DNA of 64,000 bases from Rothia koreensis (lineage in GTDB: Bacteria; Actinomycetota; Actinomycetes; Actinomycetales; Micrococcaceae): NCBI RefSeq assembly GCF_004136575.1, contig NZ_NOIQ01000006.1, positions 54,249 to 118,248 of the forward strand, read 5' to 3'. The first letter of the stretch is position 1, and each line of letters begins with the position of its first letter. Shown here piece by piece: positions 63,974-64,000 of this stretch. The notes beneath the pieces were generated by a model. The model was not told the DNA's origin and searched no databases. It saw only the letters and a program-made list of their open reading frames with translations. Position numbers and translations under genes: made by a program.

Positions 63974-64000
63974 ACCTTCGGCCTATTAGTACCGGTCAAC
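63974..64000 (-). rRNA. rrl: 23S ribosomal RNA, 3' end only
   Basis: The last bases on the minus strand read GTTGACCGGTACTAATAGGC then CGAAGG, the conserved 3' end of 23S rRNA. The gene continues beyond the window. The exact 3' end is approximate. Confidence 0.85.

Overview
The window looks like chromosome from a high-GC Gram-positive actinobacterium, most probably a member of the Micrococcales (Micrococcaceae-like). The grounds are the GC-rich sequence, frequent GTG and TTG starts, many ATGA/GTGA gene overlaps, the ftsR-garA-gcvH cluster, and the actinobacterial backbone order tlyA-nadK-recN-pyrG-nudix-xerD-parA-scpA-scpB-rluB-tyrA-cmk-der. No transposase, integrase of mobile type, prophage or CRISPR array was seen. 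Genus cannot be fixed from the sequence alone.

Left third (1-30 kb): a regulatory cluster (ftsR, garA/odhI-like FHA protein, orphan gcvH) is followed by catabolic modules, each next to its own regulator: putA with a divergent LysR gene; glpD-glpF-glpK with a divergent SorC-type regulator; a MarR/MFS efflux pair; an XRE-cupin regulator overlapping a BASS/ACR3-like carrier. DNA-alkylation repair appears twice: alkB-tag (overlapping ATGA) and an ECF sigma factor overlapping an O6-alkylguanine methyltransferase. Others are PhzF, an MDR reductase, an ABC-class ATPase of the MRB1590 type, PspC, a flavoprotein-methyltransferase fusion, an MHS-type symporter, RecQ and a Tat-lipoprotein class-A beta-lactamase-like protein.

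Middle (30-49 kb): tRNA-Pro(GGG), der, cmk, tyrA, rluB, scpB, scpA and parA run on the minus strand. Between parA and xerD sits a carboxylate module: dctA, a CitA/CitB-type two-component system, prpE, and gntR-prpD-prpB-prpC, a complete set for propionate activation and the 2-methylcitrate cycle steps. Two TGTATACA sites mark the probable GntR control of prpE and gntR-prpDBC.

Right third (49-64 kb): xerD and a NUDIX hydrolase, then a two-gene plus-strand cassette of the lactococcin-972 type (DUF1430-like membrane protein plus ABC ATPase) placed between nudix and pyrG. Then pyrG, recN, nadK, tlyA, a small hypothetical, a HAD phosphatase, an RG-rich TPR-like protein, a glutaryl-CoA-dehydrogenase-like enzyme and a class III CoA-transferase. 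The window ends in the 3' part of an rRNA operon read on the minus strand (23S 3' end, spacer, 5S, T-rich terminator).

The most unusual signals are non-coding: three ACGTTTG repeats at an exact 31-bp period between the SorC regulator and glpD; a MarR gene whose mRNA is predicted to be leaderless with a palindrome on its -35; a perfect 33-nt palindrome that contains the scpA start codon; and a composite hairpin repeat near tRNA-Pro that shares its arm motif with a second intergenic hairpin. All functional statements are from reading the sequence; no database search was possible.
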